From assembly GCF_002269255.1 (NCBI RefSeq), contig NZ_CP022823.1:1860001-1924000 (forward strand): a stretch of DNA of 64,000 nt, read 5' to 3'. Within the stretch, counting starts at the first letter, position 1; every line of letters begins with the position of its first letter. Below, in pieces: positions 54,417-63,399 of the stretch. The position numbers and the translations under genes are program-made. The notes beneath the pieces were generated by a model that was given only the letters and a program-made list of their open reading frames with translations, was not told the origin of the DNA and ran no database searches. This stretch comes from Klebsiella quasivariicola (lineage in GTDB: Bacteria > Pseudomonadota > Gammaproteobacteria > Enterobacterales > Enterobacteriaceae).

Positions 54417-55865
54417 TCACGCAGACTTCAGCCACGGGGCAGTCAGTTCGTTCCACGCCGGATTGTTCAGGGTCATATCCATATCGCGGGCAAAGATGGC
54501 GAAGCCGTCATAGCCGTGATAGGGGCCGGAATAGTCCCAGGAGTGCATCTGGCGGAACGGCACCCCCATTTTCTGGAAGATATATTTCTCTTTGATCCCG
54601 GAGCCGATGAGGTCAGGTTTCAGCGCTTTGACGAAGGCCTCCAGCTCATAGCTGCTGGCATCGTCAAACAGCAGGGTGCCCTCTTTCAGGTCCGGCAGGG
54701 TGCGGTCGTAATCATCGTTATGGGCAAACTCGTAGCCGGCGGCGATGATCTCCATCCCGAGATCCTCATAGGCGCCGATGACGTGGCGCGGCCGCAGCCC
54801 CCCCATGTACAGCAGCACTTTGCGCCCCTCCAGCCGCGGGCGATATTTGGCGATGATGGCCGCCATCTGCCCCTCATATTTGGCTATCACCGCTTCCGCA
54901 TTGGCGCGAATGGTGTCATCAAATTGATCGGCGATCTTGCGCAGCGATTCGGCGATTTTGGTCGGGCCGAAGAAGTTATATTCCATCCACGGGATCTGAT
55001 GTTTCTCCTCCATATGGCGGGCGATATAGTTCATCGAACGGTAGCAGTGGACGAGGTTAAGCTTAACGAATGGGGTGTTCTCCATCTCCACCAGGGTGCC
55101 GTCGCCGGACCACTGCGCCACTACGCGCAGCCCCATCTCTTCCAGCAGAATGCGCGAGGCCCAGGCGTCGCCGCCGATGTTGTAATCGCCAATGATGGCA
55201 ACATCATACGGGGTGCTGGCAAACGGCTGCCCTTCGCGATTGTTCAGCACCCAGTCGCGCACCACGTCGTTGGCAATATGGTGGCCCAGCGATTGCGATA
55301 CGCCGCGAAAGCCTTCGCAGCGCACCGGGATCACCGGTTTATCCAGCGCCTTGCTGCTGGCGTTGGCCACGGCGCTGATGTCATCGCCGATCAGGCCCAC
55401 CGGGCACTCCGACTGGATGGTGATCCCTTTGGTCAGCGGGAACAGCAGCTCCATCTCTTCGATCAGTTTGGTCAGCTTTTTATCGCCGCCGAAAACAATA
55501 TCGCGCTCCTGAAAATCAGAGGTGAAGTTCAGGGTGCCGAAGCTGTCGACACCGCTGACGCCGGTATAGTAGTTGCGCCGTCCGGCGCGCGAGTACTGGC
55601 CGCAGCCGATGGGGCCGTGCGAGATATGGGCCATGTCTTTGATTGGCCCAAACACCACCCCTTTCGAGCCCGCATAGGCGCAGCCACGCACGGTCATCAC
55701 CCCGGGCTGCGATTTACGGTTCGAGATAATGCACTTGCCGACGCTCTCCATCTGCGGATCGCTGATCATCATGTGCTTTCTGCGCTCTTTGCGCGCGGTT
55801 TCGGGAAACACCTCCAGGACTTCCTGGATGAGCGCAAGGTTACGTTCGCCTGTTGCGTTGGTCAT
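54417..55865 (-). CDS. nifD: NifD, nitrogenase MoFe protein alpha subunit
   Basis: 482 residues from the ATG at 55865; the frame extends upstream into the nifH spacer but has no start signal there. P-cluster ligands Cys62 (RGCAYAGSKG), Cys88 (GPIGCGQYS) and Cys154 (SECPVGLIG) and FeMo-cofactor ligands Cys274 (VHCYRSMNY) and His441 (QMHSWDYSG) are all present. This identifies a molybdenum nitrogenase. Catalyses N2 reduction with electrons from NifH. Confidence 0.99.
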   Translation of the reverse strand: MTNATGERNLALIQEVLEVFPETARKERRKHMMISDPQMESVGKCIISNRKSQPGVMTVRGCAYAGSKGVVFGPIKDMAHISHGPIGCGQYSRAGRRNYYTGVSGVDSFGTLNFTSDFQERDIVFGGDKKLTKLIEEMELLFPLTKGITIQSECPVGLIGDDISAVANASSKALDKPVIPVRCEGFRGVSQSLGHHIANDVVRDWVLNNREGQPFASTPYDVAIIGDYNIGGDAWASRILLEEMGLRVVAQWSGDGTLVEMENTPFVKLNLVHCYRSMNYIARHMEEKHQIPWMEYNFFGPTKIAESLRKIADQFDDTIRANAEAVIAKYEGQMAAIIAKYRPRLEGRKVLLYMGGLRPRHVIGAYEDLGMEIIAAGYEFAHNDDYDRTLPDLKEGTLLFDDASSYELEAFVKALKPDLIGSGIKEKYIFQKMGVPFRQMHSWDYSGPYHGYDGFAIFARDMDMTLNNPAWNELTAPWLKSA

Positions 55866-55881
55866 GGTGAGGATCCTGTGC

Positions 55882-56763
55882 TCAGGCCGCGTTTTCTTCA
55901 GCGGCGGTTTTACCAATGATGCTGGTGTCTTCTTCTTCCATGATGCCGAACTCCATCAGCAGCGATTCCAGCTCGTCCATGGTGCACGGCGTCGGCACCA
56001 CTTTTTTGGTGTTATTGACGATCTTCTGCGCCAGTTGACGATATTCGTTGGCCTGCTGACAGGTCGGGTCGTACTCGATCACCGTCATCCGGCGGATCTC
56101 CGCGCGCTGCACAATGTTGTCGCGGGGAACGAAGTGGATCATCTGCGTGCCAAGCTTCTCCGCCAGGGCGATGATCAGTTCGTCTTCCCGGTCGGTTTTG
56201 CGCGAGTTACAGATCAGGCCGCCGAGGCGCACCTTGCCAGATTTGGCGTACTTCACGATCCCCTTGGAGATATTGTTGGCGGCATACATCGCCATCATCT
56301 CGCCGGAGCAGACGATGTAGATCTCCTGGGCTTTGTTTTCGCGGATCGGCATGGCGAAGCCGCCGCAGACTACGTCGCCGAGGACGTCATAGAAGACGAA
56401 ATCCAAATCTTCCTCATAGGCGCCTTCTTCTTCGAGGAAGTTGATGGCGGTGATCACCCCGCGTCCGGCGCAACCGACGCCTGGCTCCGGGCCGCCGGAT
56501 TCGGCGCAACGGACATCGCCATAGCCGATTTGCAGCACGTCTTCGAGCTCCAGATCCTCGACCGAGCCCACTTCCGCCGCCATCTCCATGATGGTGTTCT
56601 GGGCTTTAGCGTGAAGGATCAGACGGGTGGAGTCCGCTTTCGGATCGCAGCCGACGATCATCACTTTCTTACCCATCTCGGCGAGGGCCGCGACGAGATT
56701 CTGGGTGGTGGTGGATTTACCGATACCGCCTTTACCGTAGATAGCGCATTGACGCATGGTCAT
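55882..56763 (-). CDS. nifH: NifH, nitrogenase Fe protein
   Basis: 293 residues. The P-loop GKGGIGKST is at 10-18. Cys98 (GCAGRGVIT) and Cys133 (VVCGGFAMP) bind the bridging 4Fe-4S cluster, and Arg101 is the usual ADP-ribosylation site; no draT or draG is in the window. It donates electrons to NifDK with ATP hydrolysis and acts in cofactor synthesis. First gene of nifHDKTY. Confidence 0.99.
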   Translation of the reverse strand: MTMRQCAIYGKGGIGKSTTTQNLVAALAEMGKKVMIVGCDPKADSTRLILHAKAQNTIMEMAAEVGSVEDLELEDVLQIGYGDVRCAESGGPEPGVGCAGRGVITAINFLEEEGAYEEDLDFVFYDVLGDVVCGGFAMPIRENKAQEIYIVCSGEMMAMYAANNISKGIVKYAKSGKVRLGGLICNSRKTDREDELIIALAEKLGTQMIHFVPRDNIVQRAEIRRMTVIEYDPTCQQANEYRQLAQKIVNNTKKVVPTPCTMDELESLLMEFGIMEEEDTSIIGKTAAEENAA

Positions 56764-56803
56764 GGTGACTTCTCCTGTTGTTGAGTGTTTGCCAGCAGAG
56801 AAG

Positions 56804-56819
56804 TGCAGGGAACGTACCA
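56804..56819 (-). promoter_or_regulatory. nifH sigma54 promoter
   Basis: Minus strand TGGTACGTTCCCTGCA, GG and GC ten bases apart, 41 bases before nifH. Confidence 0.95.
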
Positions 56820-56914
56820 GCTGCGAATTTTTGCTCAGTTATTTGATAAATAAGTATTTTTTGTAAAACAGCCGCGCCGGGAGGCTGAGCAAACGGCACA
56901 ATAACGCTACCAAA

Positions 56915-56930
56915 TGTGCGAAACAGAACA
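56915..56930 (-). promoter_or_regulatory. NifA site for nifH
   Basis: On the minus strand TGT-TCTGTTTCGC-ACA, about 104 bp upstream of the nifH -24 box, the classic spacing. Confidence 0.92.
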
Positions 56931-56960
56931 ATTTCCCGCCACGGGCCCGGCGCGGCGCTT

Positions 56961-56976
56961 TGTCACCTGTTCAACA
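56961..56976 (+). promoter_or_regulatory. NifA site for nifJ
   Basis: TGT-CACCTGTTCA-ACA, about 116 bp upstream of the nifJ -24 box and 46 bp from the nifH site. Confidence 0.85.
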
Positions 56977-57082
56977 GCTTGTCGCGCACAGTGTCTTATT
57001 CCCCGCAATCCTGCCGGACGGGCCTGCGCGTTTCTTCCCTTAACCTGTTGAATTGATAAGCGACAGGCGGCAATCCGCGAGC

Positions 57083-57098
57083 TGGCACAGGCTGTGCT
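57083..57098 (+). promoter_or_regulatory. nifJ sigma54 promoter
   Basis: TGGCACAGGCTGTGCT, GG at 57084-57085 and GC at 57096-57097, ten apart, about 70 bp before nifJ. Confidence 0.9.
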
Positions 57099-57166
57099 TG
57101 GAGAGGTGACAGGGTTTGCCGCGGGCTGCCGCGGTAAAGAGAACGCTCACCTTTGAGGATTGAACG

Positions 57167-60100
57167 ATGTCCGGAAACATGAAAACAATGGATGGCAACA
57201 CGGCGGCGGCCTGGATCTCCTACGCCTTTACCGACGTGGCGGCCATCTACCCCATCACCCCCTCCACGCCGATGGCGGAAAATGTCGATGAATGGGCCGC
57301 TAAGGGTAAAAAGAATCTGTTTGACCAGCCGGTGCGCCTGATGGAGATGCAATCCGAAGCCGGTGCCGCCGGGGCGGTCCACGGCGCGCTGCAGGCGGGA
57401 GCGCTCACCACTACCTACACCGCCTCGCAGGGGCTGCTGCTGATGATCCCCAATTTGTACAAAATTGCCGGTGAACTGCTACCGGGCGTTTTTCACGTCA
57501 GCGCGCGGGCACTGGCGACCAATTCGCTGAATATTTTTGGCGATCACCAGGACGTGATGGCGGTACGCCAGACCGGCTGCGCCATGCTGGTGGAGAATAA
57601 CGTTCAGCAGGTGATGGACCTGTCGGCGGTGGCGCACCTGGCGGCGATCGCCGGGCGGATCCCGTTTATCAACTTCTTCGACGGCTTTCGCACCTCGCAC
57701 GAAATACAGAAGATTGAGGTGCTGGCGTATGAGCAACTGGCGACGCTGCTGGACCGCCCGGCGCTGGAGCGCTTTCGTCGGCAGGCGCTGCACCCGGATC
57801 ATCCGGTGATCCGCGGCACCGCGCAAAATCCGGATATCTACTTCCAGGAGCGGGAGGCCGGTAACCGCTTCTACCTCGCGCTGCCCGATTTGGTGGAAAG
57901 CTATATGGCGAAGATCACCGCGCTGACCGGGCGGGAATATCACCTGTTTAATTACCACGGCGCGCCGGATGCCGAGCGGGTAATTATCGCCATGGGCTCA
58001 GTGTGCGACACCGTCCAGGAGGTGGTGGAGACGCTGAATGCGGCGGGGGAGAAGGTGGGGCTGCTCAGCGTCCATCTCTATCGGCCGTTCTCGCTGGCGC
58101 ACTTTTTCGCGCAACTGCCCGCCAGCGTGCAGCGTATTGCCGTCCTTGACCGCACCAAAGAGCCGGGGGCGCAGGCGGAACCGCTGTGCCTCGACGTCAA
58201 GAACGCCTTCTATCAACGCGACGATGCGCCGCTGATCGTCGGCGGTCGCTACGCGCTCGGCGGTAAGGACGTGCTGCCCAACGATATCGCCGCGGTGTTT
58301 GACAACCTCAGGCAGCCGCTGCCGAAGGACGGCTTTACCCTGGGTATTGTCGATGATGTCACTTTTACCTCGCTGCCCGCCCGGCAGGAACCGCTGGCGG
58401 TCTCCCATGCCGGGATCACCGCCTGTAAATTCTGGGGGATGGGCTCGGACGGCACCGTCGGGGCGAACAAAAGCGCCATCAAGATCATCGGCGATAACAC
58501 GCCACTCTACGCCCAGGCCTTCTTTTCCTACGACTCGAAAAAGTCCGGGGGGATCACCGTTTCGCACCTGCGCTTTGGCGACCGGCCGATCACCTCGCCC
58601 TACCTGATCCACCGGGCCGATTTTATCGCCTGCTCTCAGCAATCCTATGTCGACCGCTACGACCTGCTGGAGGGGCTGAAGCCGGGAGGCACCTTTCTGC
58701 TCAACTGCAGCTGGTCCGAGACAGAGCTGGAGCAGCACCTGCCGGTCAGCGTCCGGCGCTATCTGGCGCAGGAAAAGATCGACTTTTATACCCTTAATGC
58801 GGTGGACATTGCCCGCGAGCTGGGCCTCGGTGGGCGCTTTAACATGCTGATGCAGGCGGCGTTCTTTAAGCTGACGGCGATTATCGATCCGCAAACGGCG
58901 GCAGACTATCTCAAGCAGGCGGTGGAGAAAAGCTATGGCAGCAAAGGGGCGAGCGTCATTGAGATGAACCAGCGGGCTATCGAGCTGGGGATGGCGGCGC
59001 TGCACCGGGTGACGGTACCCGCCCACTGGGCGACCCTCGAGGCGCCGGCACCGCAGGCGAGCACCCTGATGCCGGACTTCATCCGCGATATCCTGCAGCC
59101 CATGAACCGCCAGCGTGGCGACCTGTTGCCGGTGAGCGCCTTCGCCGGAATGGAAGACGGCACCTTTCCCTCCGGCACCGCCGCCTGGGAGAAGCGCGGC
59201 ATCGCGCTGGAGGTGCCGGTCTGGCAGCCTGACGGCTGTACCCAGTGTAACCAGTGCGCCTTTGTCTGCCCGCATGCGGCGATCCGCCCGGCGTTACTGA
59301 ACGCTGAAGAGCAGGACACGGCTCCCGCCGGGCTGCTGAGTAAACCCGCCCAGGGGGCCAAAGACTATCACTATCATCTGGCTATCTCGCCGCTGGACTG
59401 CTCCGGCTGCGGCAACTGCGTGGAGAGCTGCCCGTCGCGCGGCAAGGCGCTGCAGATGGTCTCCCTCGACAGCCAGCGGGCGATGGCTCCGGTCTGGGAT
59501 TACGCCCTGGGACTGGCGCCAAAAGATAACCCGTTTCGCAAAACGACGGTCAAAGGCAGCCAGTTCGAAACGCCGCTGCTGGAGTTTTCCGGCGCCTGCG
59601 CGGGTTGCGGAGAAACGCCCTATGCCCGGCTTATCACCCAGCTGTTTGGCGACCGGATGCTGATCGCCAACGCCACCGGCTGCTCTTCGATCTGGGGCGC
59701 CAGCGCGCCTTCGATGCCCTATACCACCAACCATCGCGGCCACGGGCCGGCGTGGGCAAACTCGCTGTTTGAGGATAACGCCGAGTTCGGCCTCGGCATG
59801 ATGCTTGGCGGCCAGGCGATCCGCCAACAGATCGCCGAGGAGCTGACCGCCGCGCTGGCGCTGCCGGTCAGCGACGCGCTTCACGCCGCGATGCGGCAGT
59901 GGCTGGCGCAGCAGGATGAGGGGGAGGGGACCCGCGAGCGCGCGGACCGCCTCAGTGCGTTGCTGGCGGCGGAAAAAGAGGGCGTCCCGCTGCTGGAGCA
60001 GCTCTGGCAGAACCGCGACTATTTCGTCCGGCGTTCGCAGTGGATCTTCGGCGGCGACGGCTGGGCCTACGATATCGGCTTCGGCGGCCTCGATCATGTG

Positions 60101-60682
60101 CTGGCCAGTGGGGAAGACGTCAATATTCTGGTGTTTGATACCGAGGTCTACTCCAACACCGGCGGCCAGTCGTCCAAGTCGACCCCGGTGGCGGCGATCG
60201 CCAAATTTGCCGCTCAGGGGAAACGCACGCGTAAAAAAGATCTCGGCATGATGGCGATGAGCTACGGCAATGTTTACGTCGCCCAGATCGCCATGGGCGC
60301 CGATAAAGATCAGACCCTGCGGGCCATCGCCGAGGCCGAGGCCTGGCCGGGACCGTCGCTGGTGATCGCCTATGCCGCCTGTATCAACCACGGTCTGAAA
60401 GCCGGGATGCGCTGCAGTCAGCGCGAGGCGAAGCGGGCGGTGGAGGCGGGATACTGGCACCTGTGGCGCTATCATCCGCAGCGGGAAGCCGAGGGCAAAA
60501 CGCCGTTTATACTGGACTCCGAAGAGCCGGAAGAGAGTTTCCGCGACTTTTTGCTCGGCGAGGTGCGCTATGCCGCGCTGCATAAAACCACGCCGGATCT
60601 GGCGGACGCGCTGTTCCGGCAAACGGAGGACGATGCCCGGGCCCGTTTCAGGCAGTATCAGCGGCTGGCGGGAGAGGAGTAG
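57167..60682 (+). CDS. nifJ: NifJ, pyruvate:flavodoxin oxidoreductase
   Basis: 1171-residue single-chain enzyme oxidising pyruvate to acetyl-CoA and CO2 and reducing NifF flavodoxin. The N-terminal part has the TPP-pyrimidine region (YPITPSTPMAENVDEWA). Two 4Fe-4S clusters sit in CTQCNQCAFVCPHA near 691 and CSGCGNCVESCPSRGK near 745. A third cluster and the TPP domain follow (CAGCGETPYARL near 811, GGDGWAYDIGFGGLDHVL near 963, DTEVYSNTGGQSSKSTP). Own sigma54 promoter; convergent with the ArsR gene, 16 bp away. Confidence 0.98.
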   Translation: MSGNMKTMDGNTAAAWISYAFTDVAAIYPITPSTPMAENVDEWAAKGKKNLFDQPVRLMEMQSEAGAAGAVHGALQAGALTTTYTASQGLLLMIPNLYKIAGELLPGVFHVSARALATNSLNIFGDHQDVMAVRQTGCAMLVENNVQQVMDLSAVAHLAAIAGRIPFINFFDGFRTSHEIQKIEVLAYEQLATLLDRPALERFRRQALHPDHPVIRGTAQNPDIYFQEREAGNRFYLALPDLVESYMAKITALTGREYHLFNYHGAPDAERVIIAMGSVCDTVQEVVETLNAAGEKVGLLSVHLYRPFSLAHFFAQLPASVQRIAVLDRTKEPGAQAEPLCLDVKNAFYQRDDAPLIVGGRYALGGKDVLPNDIAAVFDNLRQPLPKDGFTLGIVDDVTFTSLPARQEPLAVSHAGITACKFWGMGSDGTVGANKSAIKIIGDNTPLYAQAFFSYDSKKSGGITVSHLRFGDRPITSPYLIHRADFIACSQQSYVDRYDLLEGLKPGGTFLLNCSWSETELEQHLPVSVRRYLAQEKIDFYTLNAVDIARELGLGGRFNMLMQAAFFKLTAIIDPQTAADYLKQAVEKSYGSKGASVIEMNQRAIELGMAALHRVTVPAHWATLEAPAPQASTLMPDFIRDILQPMNRQRGDLLPVSAFAGMEDGTFPSGTAAWEKRGIALEVPVWQPDGCTQCNQCAFVCPHAAIRPALLNAEEQDTAPAGLLSKPAQGAKDYHYHLAISPLDCSGCGNCVESCPSRGKALQMVSLDSQRAMAPVWDYALGLAPKDNPFRKTTVKGSQFETPLLEFSGACAGCGETPYARLITQLFGDRMLIANATGCSSIWGASAPSMPYTTNHRGHGPAWANSLFEDNAEFGLGMMLGGQAIRQQIAEELTAALALPVSDALHAAMRQWLAQQDEGEGTRERADRLSALLAAEKEGVPLLEQLWQNRDYFVRRSQWIFGGDGWAYDIGFGGLDHVLASGEDVNILVFDTEVYSNTGGQSSKSTPVAAIAKFAAQGKRTRKKDLGMMAMSYGNVYVAQIAMGADKDQTLRAIAEAEAWPGPSLVIAYAACINHGLKAGMRCSQREAKRAVEAGYWHLWRYHPQREAEGKTPFILDSEEPEESFRDFLLGEVRYAALHKTTPDLADALFRQTEDDARARFRQYQRLAGEE

Positions 60683-60698
60683 GCTGTGGGTTAGCGAT

Positions 60699-61007
60699 TC
60701 ACGGCTGCTGCATCACGTTCAGCAGCGTATCCAGCAGGCCGGGAAAACGGGCGTCCAGATCTTCCCGGCGCAGCGAAATCATGTTCTCCCGTCCCTGAGG
60801 CCGTTGCCAGATCACACCGCTGTCGCGCAGGACGCGCCAGTGGTGGGTCATGGTGGACTTGGCCACCTCTTCCTGGCGCAGGGCGTTGCAGCTCAGCTCG
60901 CTGCCGTCGGCCAGCGTGCGGATGATCTCCAGTCGCAGTGGGTTACCGAGCGCGGAAAGGACATTTTCCAGGCGAATTTGTTCTCGTTCGGGGTGATTGG
61001 CGATCAT
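60699..61007 (-). CDS. ArsR-family winged-helix regulator
   Basis: 102 residues from the ATG at 61007 (AGGA six bases upstream); a longer frame from 61055 lacks a good start. LENVLSALGNPLRLEIIRTL and KSTMTHHWRVLRDSGVIWQRPQGRE are the HTH and wing of ArsR/SmtB regulators. No typical metal-binding CxC motif is seen, so the inducer is unknown. Divergent from the EF-G-like gene, which it may repress. Confidence 0.88.
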   Translation of the reverse strand: MIANHPEREQIRLENVLSALGNPLRLEIIRTLADGSELSCNALRQEEVAKSTMTHHWRVLRDSGVIWQRPQGRENMISLRREDLDARFPGLLDTLLNVMQQP

Positions 61008-61142
61008 AATAATCCTGTGTCGGCAGTGGCGCGGCGCATAGCAGCCGCAGCCCATATCGGCGGCTGGCGGCTACTATACCCAAACTCCGGTTCTGATGCC
61101 ACGCGCGCCGCCGCAACCTGACCAATCATAATAATAGCAAAA

Positions 61143-61177
61143 ATAGTTCGAATATACTCGTACAGTTGTACTATGAT
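61143..61177. promoter_or_regulatory. Candidate promoter/operator between the ArsR and EF-G-like genes
   Basis: ATAGT at 61143-61147 mirrors ACTAT at 61170-61174, and GTACAGTTGTAC (60-71 of that line, 61160-61171) is an inner palindrome. It abuts TATGAT (61172-61177), a plausible -10 box for the plus-strand gene. Binding by the ArsR protein is inferred. Confidence 0.45.
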
Positions 61178-61247
61178 AGGCGGCAGTTAAATGAACTGCG
61201 GATCATTCCGACCGCAGACTGACAGTCAAAACGACTAAGGACGCATC

Positions 61248-63350
61248 ATGCCCCGACCCATCCCCCTCGAACGTTATCGCAACATCGGTATCTCCGCGCA
61301 TATCGATGCCGGTAAAACCACCACCACCGAGCGCATCCTGTTTTACACCGGGATGAGCCATAAGCTGGGTGAAGTACACGATGGCGCGGCAACCACCGAC
61401 TGGATGGCCCAGGAGCAAGAGCGCGGGATCACCATTACCTCGGCGGCGGTAAGCTGCTTCTGGCCGGGTATGGACCGCAGCTTCGAGCCGCACCGGATCA
61501 ATATCATCGACACCCCGGGGCACGTGGATTTCACCATTGAGGTGGAACGTTCCATGCGCGTGCTCGACGGCGCGGTGATGGTGTATGACTCCGTCGGTGG
61601 GGTGCAGCCCCAGTCGGAGACCGTCTGGCGCCAGGCGAATAAATACCACGTTCCGCGGCTGGCCTTCGTCAACAAGATGGACCGCCCCGGCGCGGACTTC
61701 TTCCGCGTGGTGCAGATGATGATCGACCGTCTGAAGGCTAACCCGGTGCCGATTGTGATCCCCATTGGCGCCGAAGAGCATTTCACCGGCGTTGTCGATC
61801 TGGTGAAAATGCGCGCCATCCTGTGGGATGACGCCACCCAGGGCATGACCTTCAGCTATGGGCCTGTCCCTGACGATCTGCTGGCGACGGCACAGCAGTG
61901 GCGGGAGAAAATGGTCTCGGCGGCGGCGGAAGCCAGCGATGAGCTGATGGATAAATACCTGGAAACCGGTGAGCTGGACGAGGCGGAGATCGTTGCCGGT
62001 CTGCGCCAGCGCACGGTGAAGGGGGAAATCCAGGCGGTGCTCTGCGGGAGCGCCTTTAAAAACAAAGGCGTGCAGCGCATGCTCGATGCGGTGGTGGAGC
62101 TGATGCCGTCGCCGCTGGATATTCCGGCGATACAAGGCGTTGATGAGAAAGGCCAGCCGGCGGAACGCCATCCGAGCGACGATGAGCCGCTGTCGGCGCT
62201 GGCGTTTAAACTGATGACCGACCCCTACGTCGGCCAGCTGACCTTTATCCGCGTCTACTCCGGGACGCTGAAGAAAGGCGATGCGGTGTGGAACCCGGTG
62301 AAGGGCAAGAAAGAGCGCATCGGGCGTATCGTGCTGATGCAGGCCAACGACCGCCACGAAGTTGACGAACTGCACGCCGGGGATATCGCGGCCTGCGTCG
62401 GTCTGAAGGATGTGACCACCGGTGATACGCTGTGCGATCCGGATGCGATCATTACCCTCGAACGGATGGAGTTTCCGGAGCCGGTGATTTCGCTGGCCAT
62501 CGAGCCGAAGACCAAAGCGGATCAGGAGAAAATGGGCATCGCGCTGCAGCGGCTGGCGGCGGAAGATCCGTCGTTCCGTCTACATACCGATGAAGAGTCC
62601 GGCCAGACGATTATCTCCGGCATGGGCGAGCTGCATCTGGAGATCATTGTCGACCGGATGAAGCGCGAGTTTGGCGTCGAGGCCAACATTGGTCGTCCGC
62701 AGGTCACCTACCGCGAAACCCTGCGCAAGAAAGTGATGGACGTGGAAGGCAAATTTGTGCGCCAGTCCGGCGGCAAAGGGCAGTACGGGCACGTTGTGCT
62801 GACCCTGGAGCCGCTGGAGCCGGGCAGCGGTTTCGTCTTCGAGGACGCCACCAAAGGCGGCGTGGTGCCACGCGAGTACATCCCTTCCGTGGAGAAAGGG
62901 CTGCGCGAAGCGATGGGCACCGGCGTGCTGGCGGGTTATCCGGTGGTTGACGTGAAAGCGACCCTGACCTTCGGGTCGTACCACGACGTGGACTCCTCGG
63001 AGATGGCGTTCCGCATGGCGGCGATCTTTGGCTTCCGGGAAGGCGCGCGCAAAGCGGATCCGGTGATCCTTGAGCCGGTGATGCACGTCGAGGTGGAGAC
63101 GCCGGAAGAGTACGCCGGGAATATTATGGGCGATCTCTCTTCCCGTCGCGGGATGGTGCAGGGGATGGAAGAGCGCTTCGGCAGCCAGATCATCCGCGCC
63201 GACGTGCCGCTGGCGGAGATGTTTGGTTATTCCACCACGCTGCGCTCGATGTCGCAGGGACGGGCAACCTACAGCATGGAGTTCCACCATTACGCGGAAG
63301 CGCCGCGTAATGTGGCGGATGAAATCATCGCCAGCCGCGCGAAAAGCTAA
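61248..63350 (+). CDS. Elongation factor G-like GTPase (second EF-G paralogue)
   Basis: 700 residues, full five-domain EF-G length. G1 AHIDAGKTTTTER starts at residue 17, G3 is DTPGHVDF and G4 NKMD. The C-terminal domains IV-V carry the RQSGGKGQYGHV and SSRRGMVQGME segments of EF-G. The canonical fusA lies in the str operon in enterobacteria, so this is a paralogue in a non-ribosomal setting next to an ArsR gene. It may support translation or ribosome recycling under a specific stress; that is inference. AAGGACGC precedes the ATG. Confidence 0.92.
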   Translation: MPRPIPLERYRNIGISAHIDAGKTTTTERILFYTGMSHKLGEVHDGAATTDWMAQEQERGITITSAAVSCFWPGMDRSFEPHRINIIDTPGHVDFTIEVERSMRVLDGAVMVYDSVGGVQPQSETVWRQANKYHVPRLAFVNKMDRPGADFFRVVQMMIDRLKANPVPIVIPIGAEEHFTGVVDLVKMRAILWDDATQGMTFSYGPVPDDLLATAQQWREKMVSAAAEASDELMDKYLETGELDEAEIVAGLRQRTVKGEIQAVLCGSAFKNKGVQRMLDAVVELMPSPLDIPAIQGVDEKGQPAERHPSDDEPLSALAFKLMTDPYVGQLTFIRVYSGTLKKGDAVWNPVKGKKERIGRIVLMQANDRHEVDELHAGDIAACVGLKDVTTGDTLCDPDAIITLERMEFPEPVISLAIEPKTKADQEKMGIALQRLAAEDPSFRLHTDEESGQTIISGMGELHLEIIVDRMKREFGVEANIGRPQVTYRETLRKKVMDVEGKFVRQSGGKGQYGHVVLTLEPLEPGSGFVFEDATKGGVVPREYIPSVEKGLREAMGTGVLAGYPVVDVKATLTFGSYHDVDSSEMAFRMAAIFGFREGARKADPVILEPVMHVEVETPEEYAGNIMGDLSSRRGMVQGMEERFGSQIIRADVPLAEMFGYSTTLRSMSQGRATYSMEFHHYAEAPRNVADEIIASRAKS

Positions 63351-63356
63351 GCAATG

Positions 63357-63389
63357 TTCCCGGGTAAGGCGTTAGCCGCAACCCGGGAA
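63357..63389. terminator. Bidirectional hairpin between EF-G-like gene and sbcB
   Basis: TTCCCGGGT (63357-63365) pairs perfectly with ACCCGGGAA (63381-63389). It sits between the convergent genes, with TTTC following on the plus strand. Confidence 0.65.
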
Positions 63390-63399
63390 TTTCAGCCAA

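Noticed and set aside
54360..55919. 519-codon plus-strand ORF antisense to nifD
   Set aside because: It mirrors nifD in a high-GC gene where antisense frames stay open by codon bias; NifD has all ligand residues and the antisense product has no recognisable fold.
57998..60622. Two long minus-strand ORFs (425 and 442 codons) antisense to nifJ
   Set aside because: Shadows of nifJ; low-complexity, Arg/Gly/His-rich translations without ribosome sites.
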